64,000 nucleotides of DNA from an uncultured Roseicyclus sp. (GCA_947491935.1 CANLLF010000003.1:186001-250000); one strand, 5' to 3'; counted from the stretch's first letter, positions 26,612 through 35,739 are shown. Made by a program: numbers and translations. The notes: a model not told the origin generated them from the letters alone.

Positions 26612-27559
26612 ATGACACGACTGACCCACCTTTTGGCGCTTGGCGCCGCCTTCCTGCCCGCCACCGTTTCGGCCGATGGGCCCGTGAACGTCGTGGCCAC
26701 GACCGGCATGATTGCCGATGCGGCTGCCGTTGTGGGCGGTGAGGCCGTCGAGGTGCGCGCGCTGATGGGGCCGGGGGTGGATCCCCATGCCTACCGCCAG
26801 ACCCGCTCAGACATCGTGGCGACCGCCCGCGCGGATCTGGTCCTGTGGCACGGCCTCTACCTTGAGGCGCAGATGGAAGAGTTCTTGCTGGACCTGGCCG
26901 ATACGAATTCGGTGATCGCCGTGGCCGAAGCCTTGCCGCGCGACAGGCTGTTGGGCTCGGCGGATTATCAGGATCAGGTGGATCCCCATGTGTGGATGGA
27001 TCCGGACCTGTGGGACGACGTGGTGCAGGAGGTGTCCTCCGCCCTGACCGAGGTGATGCCGGAGCACGCGGAGATGATTGCGGCCAACACTGGCGCCTAT
27101 CTTGAAGACATCGCGGCCCTGTCGGCCTATTCGCACGAGGTGCTTGCAACGGTTCCGGAACACGCGCGCGTGCTGGTGACGGCCCATGACGCGTTCAGCT
27201 ATTTCGGTGCCGCCTACGGGTTCGAGGTGGTGGGCATTCAGGGCATATCGACCGAAAGCGAAGCGGGATTGCAGCGCATCGGGGCGTTGGTCGACCTGCT
27301 GGTGGAGCGCGATATCGGCGCGGTGTTCGTGGAAAGCTCGGTCTCCGACCGCAATATCCGCGCGCTGATCGAAGGCGCCGCGTCGCGCGGCCACCAGGTG
27401 GTGATCGGGGGCGAATTGTATTCCGACGCCATGGGCGAGGCCGGGACCTATGAAGGCACGTGGGTTGGCATGATTGATCATAACGTGACGCTCATCACCC
27501 GCGCATTGGGTGGTGACGCGCCCGAAGGGGGGATGCGTGGGGCTTTGGCGGTGAACTGA
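26612..27559 (+). CDS. Metal (Mn/Fe/Zn) ABC transporter substrate-binding protein, cluster A-I
   Basis: A 315-residue periplasmic protein of the TroA/PsaA/MntC/SitA group. The signal peptide is residues 1-21. Metal ligands are recognisable: H59 in DPHAY, H126 in DPHVWMDP, an acidic ligand within GISTESEAG (about residue 215) and D272 in GGELYSDAMG. The His-His-Glu-Asp set is typical of Mn/Fe binders. There is no His-rich loop as in zinc-binding ZnuA. It is the first gene of a four-gene transporter operon behind a Mur/Fur-like palindrome. Confidence 0.92.
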   Translation: MTRLTHLLALGAAFLPATVSADGPVNVVATTGMIADAAAVVGGEAVEVRALMGPGVDPHAYRQTRSDIVATARADLVLWHGLYLEAQMEEFLLDLADTNSVIAVAEALPRDRLLGSADYQDQVDPHVWMDPDLWDDVVQEVSSALTEVMPEHAEMIAANTGAYLEDIAALSAYSHEVLATVPEHARVLVTAHDAFSYFGAAYGFEVVGIQGISTESEAGLQRIGALVDLLVERDIGAVFVESSVSDRNIRALIEGAASRGHQVVIGGELYSDAMGEAGTYEGTWVGMIDHNVTLITRALGGDAPEGGMRGALAVN

Positions 27560-27560
27560 T

Positions 27561-28355
27561 ATGGCAGAGATTTCCCTGGTCGACACACGAAATGCCCTTG
27601 ACCCGGCCAGCCCCCTGGCCGTGCGCGGGCTGACCGTGTCTTACGGCGAAAAGCCCGCGCTGTTCTCGCTGGATGCGACGTTTCCGGCGGGGGCGATGTC
27701 GGCCATCGTGGGCCCGAACGGGGCGGGGAAATCGACGTTTCTGAAGGCCGCATTGGGCCTGATCCCCCGCGTGTCGGGGGAGGTGCAGGTGTTTGGACGC
27801 GATGTGGATCGCGTGCGTGACCGCATCGCCTATGTCCCGCAACGGGCCAGTGTCGATTGGGATTTTCCGACCACCGCAATAGATGTTGTCCTGATGGGGC
27901 TCTACGGCCAGATTGGCCTGTGGCGCCGGATCTCCGGCCAATACAAGGCGCGCGCACGGGCCTGCCTTGATCGGGTGGGGATGGGCGAATTCGCGGATCG
28001 CCAGATCGGGCAATTGTCCGGCGGGCAGCAGCAACGCGTGTTTCTGGCCCGCGCCCTGGCGCAGGAGGCCGATCTGTTTTTGCTCGATGAGCCGTTTGCC
28101 GGCGTCGACGCCGCCACCGAGCGCGCCATCATCGACGTTCTGAAATCCCTGCAGGCCGACGGACGCAGCATCGTGGCCGTGCATCACGACCTGTCGACCG
28201 TGCCGGATTATTTTGATCACGTCATGCTGGTGAACCTGCGCCGGATCGCCGAAGGCCCGGTGCGCCAGGTTTTCACGGCCGCCGCCCTCTCCGAAACCTA
28301 TGGCGGGCGGTTGGGCGCGACACAGATCGATACGCTGACCTTGCAGGGGGCCTGA
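27561..28355 (+). CDS. Metal ABC transporter ATP-binding protein
   Basis: A 264-residue cytoplasmic ATPase. Walker A is GPNGAGKST, the Q-loop YVPQRASVDWDFPTT (the DWDFP segment is typical of manganese/iron SitB/MntB proteins), the signature LSGGQQQRVFLARALAQEADLFLLDEPFAGVD, and the H-loop VHHDLSTV. Start ATG 27561 lies one base past the stop of the binding-protein gene. The two permease genes follow without gaps. Confidence 0.94.
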   Translation: MAEISLVDTRNALDPASPLAVRGLTVSYGEKPALFSLDATFPAGAMSAIVGPNGAGKSTFLKAALGLIPRVSGEVQVFGRDVDRVRDRIAYVPQRASVDWDFPTTAIDVVLMGLYGQIGLWRRISGQYKARARACLDRVGMGEFADRQIGQLSGGQQQRVFLARALAQEADLFLLDEPFAGVDAATERAIIDVLKSLQADGRSIVAVHHDLSTVPDYFDHVMLVNLRRIAEGPVRQVFTAAALSETYGGRLGATQIDTLTLQGA

Positions 28356-29570
28356 ATGGGCCCGTTCCTTGAGGCGCTGACATTTCAGGCCGGGTACAAC
28401 GCCGCGCTTGTGGCGATCGGCGCCGCCCTTCTGGGCTTTGCTGCGGGGGCGGGGGGCAGTTTCCTGTTCTTGCGCAAGCGCGCGCTGGTCTCCGATGCGG
28501 TGGCCCATGCCACGCTGCCCGGCGTCGGTATCGCCTTTATCGTCATGGTTGCCCTGGGCGGGGATGGTCGCAGCCTTTGGGGCCTGCTGATAGGCTCGGC
28601 TGTCTCGGCCTGGATCGGTCTTCTGGCGGTGGAATGGATGGTGCGCCGCACCCGACTGTCCGAGGATGCCGCCATCGGCGCGATCCTGTCGGTGTTCTTC
28701 GGCCTTGGTATTGTTCTCCTGACGATCATTCAGGGCATGAGCCGGGGCCGACAGGCCGGGCTGGAGGATTTTCTGCTCGGCTCCACGGCGGGGATGTTGT
28801 TCCAGGATGCAATGCTGATTGCGGGGGGGGGCGCGTTGGTTGTGGCCGCGATCTGGCTGTTGAGGCGGCCGATGACCTTGGTGGCCTTTGACCCGGCCTT
28901 TGCCGCCGCGCGCGGCGTGAATGTGCGGCGGGTGGATCTTGCGATGATGGGGCTGGTTCTGGCCGTCACCGTCATCGGCTTGAAACTGGTTGGTCTGATC
29001 CTGATCGTGGCGCTGCTGATCATTCCGCCGGTGACGGCCCGGTTCTGGTCGCAGCGGGCGGAAACGGTGGTCTGGACGGCGGGCTGTATCGGTGCGGTAT
29101 CGGGTTGGGTCGGCGCCGCCCTGTCGGCATCGGCGCCGGCACTGCCCACTGGGCCGATCATCGTGCTGGTCGCGGCGGGGCTTTTCGCGCTGTCCTTGCT
29201 GTTTGCACCGGTGCGGGGCGTGGCGGCGTCGCTGATGGCCCGCCGGGCGTTCCAACGGCGCGTGCATCGGCGCCAGGGGCTGCTGGCTCTCAGCCGGGCG
29301 GAACCGATCCATGACCCGCTGACGCTGCGCATCTTGCGGCGCGAGGATCTGATCCGGCCGGACGGTGTGGCCACCGATACCGGTCGCGCGGCGGCGGCCA
29401 AGGTCGCCCGGGATGAGCGGCGCTGGTCCATCGCGCGCCAGCTGCACCACGACACGGCGCTGACCGGGCGCTATGACGGTCTGACCCCGATCGAACAGGT
29501 ATTCACGCCTGACGAGATCACCCATTTCGACGCCGCGATCGGCGGCCCGAACCTGGCCGGGGGCACGTAG
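28356..29570 (+). CDS. Metal ABC transporter permease (SitC-like) with C-terminal extension
   Basis: A 404-residue permease of the ABC-3 family. Residues 1-285 have about eight membrane segments and the family pattern GSFLFLRKRALVSDAVAHATLPG and FDPAFAAARGVNVR. Residues about 290-404 are a hydrophilic, basic cytoplasmic tail containing HDPLTLRILRREDLI and YDGLTPIEQVFTPDEITHFDAAI. Such tails occur in SitC/MntC-type permeases. The tail resembles a winged-helix-like or regulatory region, but this is inference. The start abuts the ATPase stop. Confidence 0.92.
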   Translation: MGPFLEALTFQAGYNAALVAIGAALLGFAAGAGGSFLFLRKRALVSDAVAHATLPGVGIAFIVMVALGGDGRSLWGLLIGSAVSAWIGLLAVEWMVRRTRLSEDAAIGAILSVFFGLGIVLLTIIQGMSRGRQAGLEDFLLGSTAGMLFQDAMLIAGGGALVVAAIWLLRRPMTLVAFDPAFAAARGVNVRRVDLAMMGLVLAVTVIGLKLVGLILIVALLIIPPVTARFWSQRAETVVWTAGCIGAVSGWVGAALSASAPALPTGPIIVLVAAGLFALSLLFAPVRGVAASLMARRAFQRRVHRRQGLLALSRAEPIHDPLTLRILRREDLIRPDGVATDTGRAAAAKVARDERRWSIARQLHHDTALTGRYDGLTPIEQVFTPDEITHFDAAIGGPNLAGGT

Positions 29571-30506
29571 ATGGGCGCGGAATTCGTGCAATTCTCCCTG
29601 ACCCCGATCCTGATCGGGATCTTTGCCGCCATTGCCTGCGCGCTGCCGGGCAATTTCCTGATCCTGCGCCGTCAGGCCCTGATCGGTGACGCGATTTCCC
29701 ACGTGGTTCTGCCGGGCATCGTCGTGGCGTTTCTGGTTACGGGCACGACTGCAACCGGCCCAATGCTCCTTGGCGCCGCGGGGGCAGCGCTTGTTGCCGT
29801 TGTCCTGATCGAAACGGTCCGCCGGTTGGGCAAGATCGAACCGGGCGCGGCCATGGGCGTGGTGTTCACCGCGTTGTTCGCGGGCGGGGTACTGTTGCTG
29901 GAACAATCCGACACGTCCAGCGTCCACCTGGATGTCGAACACGCGTTGATGGGCAATCTGGAACAGCTGATCTGGCTGCGCGCCGACGGGTGGGGATCGC
30001 TGGTCGATCCCGTTGCGCTGGCCGCGCTGCCGCCGGAACTGCCGCGGATGGCGATTGTGGCCGTGATCATCATGGTTCTCACGGTGTTGTTCTGGCGCCC
30101 GCTGAAGCTCACCAGCTTTGATGAAGGTTTCGCGCGGGCCATCGGCCTCCCGGTGAACGTGATTGCGCTGGGGCTTGTCGCAACCGCCGCGGCCGCCGCC
30201 GTCGCGGCCTTTGACGCGGTGGGATCCATCATCGTGATTGCCATGTTCATCTGCCCGCCCGCGGCGGCCCGCCTGATGACCAACCGGTTGAGCATGCAAG
30301 TGGCGTGGAGCATCGCCTTTGCGGTTCTGTCCGCCGTGCTTGGCTATGTTCTGGCAGGGTACGGGCCGATCTGGCTTGGCGCGGCCGGTTCGGTTTCGGC
30401 CGCCGGGATGGTGGCGGCAATCTCCGGTGTGATCCTGCTGCTCGCGTGTCTCTTCGGCCCGGCCCGGGGCCGGGTTGGCGTGGCGGCTGGGGGCGAGGCA
30501 CCGTGA
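29571..30506 (+). CDS. Metal ABC transporter permease (SitD-like)
   Basis: A 311-residue ABC-3 family permease with about eight membrane segments. It contains the paired family segments LPGNFLILRRQALIGDAISHVVLPGIVVAFL and LTSFDEGFARAIGLPVN, followed by the DAVGSIIVIAMFICPPAAARLMTNRL segment. It forms a heterodimer with the preceding permease. Its stop overlaps the GTG start of the small Rieske gene. Confidence 0.93.
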   Translation: MGAEFVQFSLTPILIGIFAAIACALPGNFLILRRQALIGDAISHVVLPGIVVAFLVTGTTATGPMLLGAAGAALVAVVLIETVRRLGKIEPGAAMGVVFTALFAGGVLLLEQSDTSSVHLDVEHALMGNLEQLIWLRADGWGSLVDPVALAALPPELPRMAIVAVIIMVLTVLFWRPLKLTSFDEGFARAIGLPVNVIALGLVATAAAAAVAAFDAVGSIIVIAMFICPPAAARLMTNRLSMQVAWSIAFAVLSAVLGYVLAGYGPIWLGAAGSVSAAGMVAAISGVILLLACLFGPARGRVGVAAGGEAP

Positions 30507-30862
30507 ACCACGACGCCTGGGCCAGTTTCCCCAATGCACCTGTGCCGGGCACGATCCTGTGTTCGCAGGCTGACGTGCCGCAGAGCGGGTGCAGGAGCTT
30601 TGATCTGAATGGCTTTCCTCTCTTGCTGGTTGCCTCCGCCGATGGGCTGAAGGCCTATGTGAATGCCTGTCCGCACCAGTTTCTGCCGCTGGATTGGCGG
30701 TCGGCCAACATCCTGTCGTCCGATGGCGCGCTGCTGCGCTGCTCCAATCACGATGCCGGGTTCGACGCGACGACCGGGCAGGGCGTGGACGGGCTTGGCC
30801 AGGGCTGTGCGCTTGATCCGGTGCCGATCCGCGCAATGGATGACCAGATTATCATCGGCTGA
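30503..30862 (+). CDS. Rieske-type [2Fe-2S] protein
   Basis: A 119-residue soluble ferredoxin-like Rieske protein. The two cluster motifs are C-P-H in VNACPHQFLPLDW and CSNHDAGFD (C-x2-H), giving the Cys2His2 ligand set. The DATTGQGVDG loop follows. It resembles free Rieske proteins of the NirD/ferredoxin-component type. GTG 30503 overlaps the permease stop (GTGA), so it is translationally coupled to the metal transporter. Its redox partner is not evident. Confidence 0.85.
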   Translation: MNHDAWASFPNAPVPGTILCSQADVPQSGCRSFDLNGFPLLLVASADGLKAYVNACPHQFLPLDWRSANILSSDGALLRCSNHDAGFDATTGQGVDGLGQGCALDPVPIRAMDDQIIIG

Positions 30863-30928
30863 GCCACGCAATTAGCCCTTGGCGCGGCCTCCGATCTGGG
30901 CGACATCAGGTGCGGGAGGACAACGATC

Positions 30929-31750
30929 ATGGCCGAGAACCCGGAACAGGACGGCGCGCGCATGTCGTTTGACGGCGCAATGAGCTATGTCGATTACCTC
31001 GCGCTAGACCCGATCCTCGGCGCGTCCCGGCCGCTCAGCAACGCCCATGACGAGATGCTGTTCATCATTCAGCATCAGACGTCGGAGCTGTGGATGCGTC
31101 TTGCGCTCCACGAACTGGATGCGGCGCGCAGGGCCTTGCAAGCCGCCGACTTTCCGCCGGTGTTCAAGATGCTCACCCGCGTCGCGCGTATCTTCGAGCA
31201 GTTGAACGGCGCGTGGGATGTTCTGCGCACCATGACGCCGTCGGAATACACCGCCTTTCGGGAGGATCTGGGCCAATCGAGCGGCTTTCAGTCCCATCAA
31301 TATCGGCTGATCGAATACATTCTGGGCAATCGAAATCTTGCGATGATGAAGGTTCATGAGCACCGCAGGGACCTCCACATGATGTTGCAGCAGGAACTGA
31401 CACAACCGTCGCTCTATGAGGTGGCCGTGGATCATCTGGGCCGGGGCCTCGGCCTGAACCTGCCCGCACCGGCGCGTGATGCGCCGCACACGGCGCAGCC
31501 TGCCATCGAAGATGCTTGGGCGCAGATCTACCGCGATCCGCAGACCCATTGGACGCTCTACGAGTTGGCCGAAAAGTTGGTGGACCTGGAGGATTACTTC
31601 CGCCGGTGGCGCTTCAACCATGTCACGACCGTGGAGCGGATCATCGGCTTCAAACGCGGCACCGGCGGCACGTCGGGCGTGCAATATCTGCGCCGGATGC
31701 TGGAGGTCGAGCTATTCCCGGAATTGTGGAACGTAAGGGGGCAGCTATGA
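30929..31750 (+). CDS. kynA: Tryptophan 2,3-dioxygenase
   Basis: A 273-residue haem dioxygenase that opens the tryptophan indole ring to N-formylkynurenine. Family segments: [40 protein letters not shown] (with the substrate-binding His), [54 protein letters not shown] (haem-ligand His and GTGGTSG loop). Full length. A GGGAGG ribosome site precedes ATG 30929. It overlaps kynureninase by 4 bases. No kynurenine formamidase gene is next to it. Confidence 0.96.
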   Translation: MAENPEQDGARMSFDGAMSYVDYLALDPILGASRPLSNAHDEMLFIIQHQTSELWMRLALHELDAARRALQAADFPPVFKMLTRVARIFEQLNGAWDVLRTMTPSEYTAFREDLGQSSGFQSHQYRLIEYILGNRNLAMMKVHEHRRDLHMMLQQELTQPSLYEVAVDHLGRGLGLNLPAPARDAPHTAQPAIEDAWAQIYRDPQTHWTLYELAEKLVDLEDYFRRWRFNHVTTVERIIGFKRGTGGTSGVQYLRRMLEVELFPELWNVRGQL

Positions 31751-32934
31751 GCTTGCCGATGAAGGACCGCTTTGAGTTGCCGGAGGGGATGATTTACCTC
31801 GACGGGAACTCCCTGGGGCCGCTGCCCAAGGGTGTGACGGAGCATGTGGCTTCGATGATGATCGGGCAATGGGGCGCGAACCTGATCAAGGGTTGGAACG
31901 TCGATGGCTGGATGGCGCAACCGATGCGCGTGGGCGATCAGGTGGGTCGGATCATTGGCGCCGCGCCCGGCAGCGTGGTGATGGGTGATACCCTGTCGCT
32001 GAAAGTGTATCAGGCCCTGTCAGCCGGGCTGCAGATGCGGCCCGACCGGAAGATTGTGATCTCCGACAGCGGCAATTTCCCGACCGATCTCTACATGGCC
32101 GAGGGACTGATCCGGCATCTGAATGCGGGCCACGAGCTGCGCGTTGTGGCCCCGGAAGATGTGGCGGGCGCGATAAACGAGGACGTTGCCGCGGTGATGA
32201 TCACCCAGGTTGATTACCGCACCGGCCGCATCCATGACATGGACGCCATCACAGCCAAAGCCCATGGGGCAGGGGCCGTGATGATCTGGGATCTGGCTCA
32301 TTCCGCGGGCGCGATCCCGGTGGATATGGCGGACTCCAACGCGGAATTCGCGGTGGGCTGCACCTACAAATACCTCAATGGCGGGCCGGGCGCGCCGGCC
32401 TTCATCTATGTGCGCCCCGATATCGCCGACAGCATTGATCCCGCGCTGGCTGGCTGGCTGGGGCATGATGCGCCCTTTGCGTTTGAACGCTCCTACCGCC
32501 CGGCGGAGGGCGTGGAACGGATGCGCGTGGGCACGCCGCCCGTTTTGCAACTCACCGCGCTGGAGGAGGCGATGAAGGTCTGGGACGATGTGGACATGAA
32601 CGATCTGCGCGCCGCGTCGGTGCGATTGTCGGAGGTGTTCATTGCCGAGGTCGAGGCGCGCTGCCCTAATCTTCGCCTGGCCAGCCCCCGCGATCCGGCC
32701 TTGCGCGGCAGCCAGGTCTCGTTTCATTTCGAACACGGATATGCCGCGATGCAGGCGCTTATCGCGCGGGATGTGATCGGTGATTTTCGCGCGCCGGACA
32801 TCATGAGATTTGGCTTCACGCCGCTTTACCTTGATGAAGGCGACGTGATCCGGGCGGCCGAGATCCTGGAAGATATCATCACGAACCGCCTCTGGGATCG
32901 GCCGGAATACCTTGCAAGGCAGCGGGTGACCTGA
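31747..32934 (+). CDS. kynU: Kynureninase
   Basis: A 395-residue PLP enzyme that cleaves kynurenine to anthranilate and alanine. Start ATG 31747 overlaps the dioxygenase stop (ATGA), giving [20 protein letters not shown], the typical kynureninase opening. The PLP lysine is K208 in [30 protein letters not shown]-like segment ([16 protein letters not shown]) and [15 protein letters not shown] complete the pattern. Forms a two-gene tryptophan degradation operon with kynA. Confidence 0.96.
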   Translation: MSLPMKDRFELPEGMIYLDGNSLGPLPKGVTEHVASMMIGQWGANLIKGWNVDGWMAQPMRVGDQVGRIIGAAPGSVVMGDTLSLKVYQALSAGLQMRPDRKIVISDSGNFPTDLYMAEGLIRHLNAGHELRVVAPEDVAGAINEDVAAVMITQVDYRTGRIHDMDAITAKAHGAGAVMIWDLAHSAGAIPVDMADSNAEFAVGCTYKYLNGGPGAPAFIYVRPDIADSIDPALAGWLGHDAPFAFERSYRPAEGVERMRVGTPPVLQLTALEEAMKVWDDVDMNDLRAASVRLSEVFIAEVEARCPNLRLASPRDPALRGSQVSFHFEHGYAAMQALIARDVIGDFRAPDIMRFGFTPLYLDEGDVIRAAEILEDIITNRLWDRPEYLARQRVT

Positions 32935-32994
32935 GGCGATGATCGGTCAAATTTGACGCATCTTGGTAATGGTCTCTTTCTTTGCGCGGAGTGA

Positions 32995-33009
32995 GAACAT
33001 AAGATGAAC
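32995..33009 (+). promoter_or_regulatory. LexA (SOS) box upstream of the radical SAM/UdgX operon
   Basis: GAACATAAGATGAAC is GAAC-N7-GAAC, the reverse complement of GTTC-N7-GTTC, the alphaproteobacterial LexA site. It ends two bases before the ATG, where LexA would block transcription or initiation. A separate perfect palindrome GTCAAATTTGAC lies at 32946-32957. Confidence 0.8.
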
Positions 33010-33011
33010 AA

Positions 33012-34238
33012 ATGGCGCCGCGTTCCCTATCCGAAAAGCTGTCGATCCTTGCGGATGCGGCGAAATACGATGCCTCTTGTGCATCGTCGGGTGGCGAGCG
33101 GCGCAATTCGCGCGACGGCAAAGGGCTCGGCTCGTCGGGCGGCAGTGGCATCTGCCATTCCTACGCGCCGGATGGGCGCTGCATCAGCCTTCTGAAGATC
33201 CTGATGACGAATTTCTGCATCTACGATTGCGCCTATTGCGTGAACCGCGCCTCCAGCCGGATCGAACGGGCGCGGTTCACGGTGGAAGAAGTGGTGCACC
33301 TGACGGTCGAATTCTACCGGCGCAATTACATCGAAGGTCTGTTCCTGTCTTCGGGCATCATCCGCAGCCCGGACGACACGATGGCCGATATGGTCCGGAT
33401 CGTGCGGACGCTGCGGGAGCAGGAGAATTTTCGGGGATATGTGCATCTGAAAACCATCCCCGACGCCTCGCCGGAATTGTTGGAGGAGGCCGGCAAATGG
33501 GCGGATCGCCTGTCGATCAACGTGGAATTGCCGACCCAGAAAGGCCTTGATGCGTTGGCGCCCGAGAAGGATCTGGGCGAGATCCGAAAGGCGATGGGTG
33601 AGGTGCGCCTGCGTAGGGAGGCGTCGCGCGAAAAAACCTATCGCGGCAAACGGAAGGCCAAGTTCGCACCCGCCGGGCAATCGACGCAGATGATCGTTGG
33701 GGCCGATGGGGCCAATGACACCACGATCCTGCATCAAAGCGCGAACCTTTACGCCAATTACAGTTTATCGCGGGTCTATTATTCCGCCTTCTCGCCCATC
33801 CCCGACAGCTCCAAGGTGCTGCCCCTGAAATCGCCGCCGCTGGTGCGGGAACATCGGCTCTATCAGGCCGATTGGTTGTTGCGGTTCTACGGGTTTGAGG
33901 CCGGGGAGTTGGCCGATGGCGGGATGCTGGATCTGGAGGTCGATCCCAAGCTGGCCTGGGCGCTGCGCCACCGCGCGGCCTTTCCGGTGGATGTGAACCG
34001 CGCCACGCGCGAGGAATTGCTGCGCGTGCCGGGCTTCGGGACCCGTTCCGTGCAGCGCATCCTGGGCGCACGGCGTCACCGGCGGCTGCGGTATGAGGAT
34101 CTGGCCGCCATCGGCGCGGTGATGAAGAACGCGAAGCCCTTTATTGTGGCCGATGGCTGGTCCCCCGGCGGCCTGACGGATGCTGCCAATCTGCGCGCAC
34201 GGTTTGCGCCGCCGCCTGAACAACTTTCGCTGATCTGA
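33012..34238 (+). CDS. Putative DNA modification/repair radical SAM protein
   Basis: A 408-residue radical SAM enzyme of the uncharacterised family always found with UdgX-type proteins (TIGR03916). The 4Fe-4S ligands are C69-x3-C73-x2-C76 in NFCIYDCAYCVNR. Further visible: SSGIIRSPDDTM, GYVHLKTIPDAS, RLSINVELPT and the APAGQSTQMIVGADGAND segment. The C-terminus carries a helix-hairpin-helix-like DNA-binding element (TREELLRVPGFGTRSVQRILGAR). The family's reaction is unknown. It is inferred to act on damaged or modified DNA. A LexA box sits just before the start and the UdgX gene overlaps the stop by one base. Confidence 0.9.
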   Translation: MAPRSLSEKLSILADAAKYDASCASSGGERRNSRDGKGLGSSGGSGICHSYAPDGRCISLLKILMTNFCIYDCAYCVNRASSRIERARFTVEEVVHLTVEFYRRNYIEGLFLSSGIIRSPDDTMADMVRIVRTLREQENFRGYVHLKTIPDASPELLEEAGKWADRLSINVELPTQKGLDALAPEKDLGEIRKAMGEVRLRREASREKTYRGKRKAKFAPAGQSTQMIVGADGANDTTILHQSANLYANYSLSRVYYSAFSPIPDSSKVLPLKSPPLVREHRLYQADWLLRFYGFEAGELADGGMLDLEVDPKLAWALRHRAAFPVDVNRATREELLRVPGFGTRSVQRILGARRHRRLRYEDLAAIGAVMKNAKPFIVADGWSPGGLTDAANLRARFAPPPEQLSLI

Positions 34239-35686
34239 TGCATCCGGTGCAGTTGCCTGTGATCGGAGCCGTGGCGGCTTGGCGGGCGCAGGCGCGGGGC
34301 TTTTTGCGTGATGGGATTCGCCCCCAGGAGATCGACTGGCGTGGCGGCGGGACGTTGTTCGACACGCAGGCGCGGCCAACCGCGGTGCCACAGGCAGGCG
34401 CGTCTTATTCCGTTGGAAAGACAGCGCTTTCCACCATCGAAACGGCCTTGTCCCACAGCGATGTAGACCGGTATGCGCGCGCCTATCAGGTGCTGTGGCG
34501 CATGGCCCATGAGCGGTTGCGGTTCGGGGACCGGTCGGACCCGCAGATGCGCAAGCTGCTGGATCAGGCCAAGGCCGTGCGCCGCGACATCCACAAGATG
34601 CATGCCTTCGTCCGGTTCCGGGAAGGGCCGGGCCACGGCAACCGGCGCGCCTTTGCCGCGTGGTTCGAGCCGGAGCATCCCATCGTGGAGGCCGCGACCC
34701 CGTTTTTCGCCAAACGCTTCGGTGACATGGACTGGGTTATCGCCACGCCGATCCTGACGGCCACGTTCAAGAACGGCGCGCTCAGTTTTGCAGAGACATC
34801 CGACACGACTCCGCCGCCCGAGGACGCGACGGAGGATCTGTGGTGCACCTACTATGCCTCGATCTTCAACCCGGCCCGCCTGATGACGCAGGCGATGCAA
34901 TCGGAGATGCCGAAGAAATACTGGAAGAACCTGCCCGAGGCCCGCCTGATCCCCGATCTTGTGCATGGCGCCCGTGCGCGCAGCCGCGCCATGCAAGACG
35001 CCGCCCCGACCCAGCCGCCCGCGTTTTTCGAGGCTATCGCGCGGGCCGAAGAGCGGGTGGCCGATGCACCGATAGAAGGTGGTCTGGCCGGGTTGAAGGC
35101 GCAGGCGGCGCGCTGCACCCGGTGCGAGCTGGCCTGCCATGCAACGCAATTGGTGTGGGGTGAGGGGCCGGAAGATGCGCCGCTGATGGTGGTGGGCGAA
35201 CAGCCAGGCGATCAGGAGGATCTGCAAGGCCGCCCCTTTGTCGGGCTCGCGGGGCAGTTGCTGCGCGAGGTGGCGCAGAATGCGGGCCTCGATCTGCGGC
35301 AGGCTTATGTCACCAATGCCGTGAAGCACTTCAAATTCCGGCCAAGGGGCCGACGCCGCATCCACCAACGCCCGAATACCGGGGAAGTCGTCGCCTGCAA
35401 ATGGTGGCTGGATCTGGAATTGCGCCACGTCAAACCGCGCCTGACGCTTGCCCTGGGGGCCACGGCAGCGCGGGCGCTGACCGGCGATGGCGGGGCGATC
35501 CGGGAGCGGCGGGGGCGCATCGAGATGGGCGACCGCGGCGGTGACGTGTTGATCACCATGCATCCTTCCTACCTTTTGCGACTGCCGGCGGAGGACAAGG
35601 CGCTGGCAATGCAGGCCTTCGTGGAAGACATCAGCCGCGCCGCAGCGCATGTTGAGGCGCATTGGGCCGACCAAGACGGCCGTTAG
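34238..35686 (+). CDS. udgX: UdgX-type uracil-DNA glycosylase with N-terminal DUF4130 domain
   Basis: A 482-residue fusion protein. The N-terminal ~250 residues match DUF4130 (IDWRGGGTLFD, KMHAFVRFRE, FEPEHPIVEAATPFFAKRF, and TEDLWCTYYASIFNPAR). Residues about 285-482 are a family 4-like uracil-DNA glycosylase with RCTRCEL (Fe-S cysteines), VVGEQPGDQEDLQGRPFVGLAGQLL, YVTNAVKHFKF and TMHPSYLLRLP. The UdgX R-loop reads RRRIH, with the covalent-bond His at H376 (Mycobacterium UdgX has KRRIH). UdgX binds uracil in DNA irreversibly. ATG 34238 overlaps the stop of the radical SAM gene. Confidence 0.92.
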   Translation: MHPVQLPVIGAVAAWRAQARGFLRDGIRPQEIDWRGGGTLFDTQARPTAVPQAGASYSVGKTALSTIETALSHSDVDRYARAYQVLWRMAHERLRFGDRSDPQMRKLLDQAKAVRRDIHKMHAFVRFREGPGHGNRRAFAAWFEPEHPIVEAATPFFAKRFGDMDWVIATPILTATFKNGALSFAETSDTTPPPEDATEDLWCTYYASIFNPARLMTQAMQSEMPKKYWKNLPEARLIPDLVHGARARSRAMQDAAPTQPPAFFEAIARAEERVADAPIEGGLAGLKAQAARCTRCELACHATQLVWGEGPEDAPLMVVGEQPGDQEDLQGRPFVGLAGQLLREVAQNAGLDLRQAYVTNAVKHFKFRPRGRRRIHQRPNTGEVVACKWWLDLELRHVKPRLTLALGATAARALTGDGGAIRERRGRIEMGDRGGDVLITMHPSYLLRLPAEDKALAMQAFVEDISRAAAHVEAHWADQDGR

Positions 35687-35727
35687 GTTACCCATCTGGA
35701 TGCCGGGCCAAAGATCGGCCTATTAAT

Positions 35728-35739
35728 AATGTATACGTT
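35728..35739 (+). promoter_or_regulatory. GntR-family-like operator upstream of otnK
   Basis: AATGTATACGTT is a near-perfect 12-bp palindrome with the GTATAC core common in FadR/FCD-type GntR operators. It lies about 90 bases before otnK. No otn-specific regulator gene is adjacent. Confidence 0.4.

Noticed and set aside
27495-30836. A 1113-residue open frame on the minus strand opposite the metal ABC operon
   Set aside because: It mirrors four well-supported plus-strand genes. Its protein is Arg/Gly/Pro/His-rich with no family features, as expected from GC-rich antisense frames.
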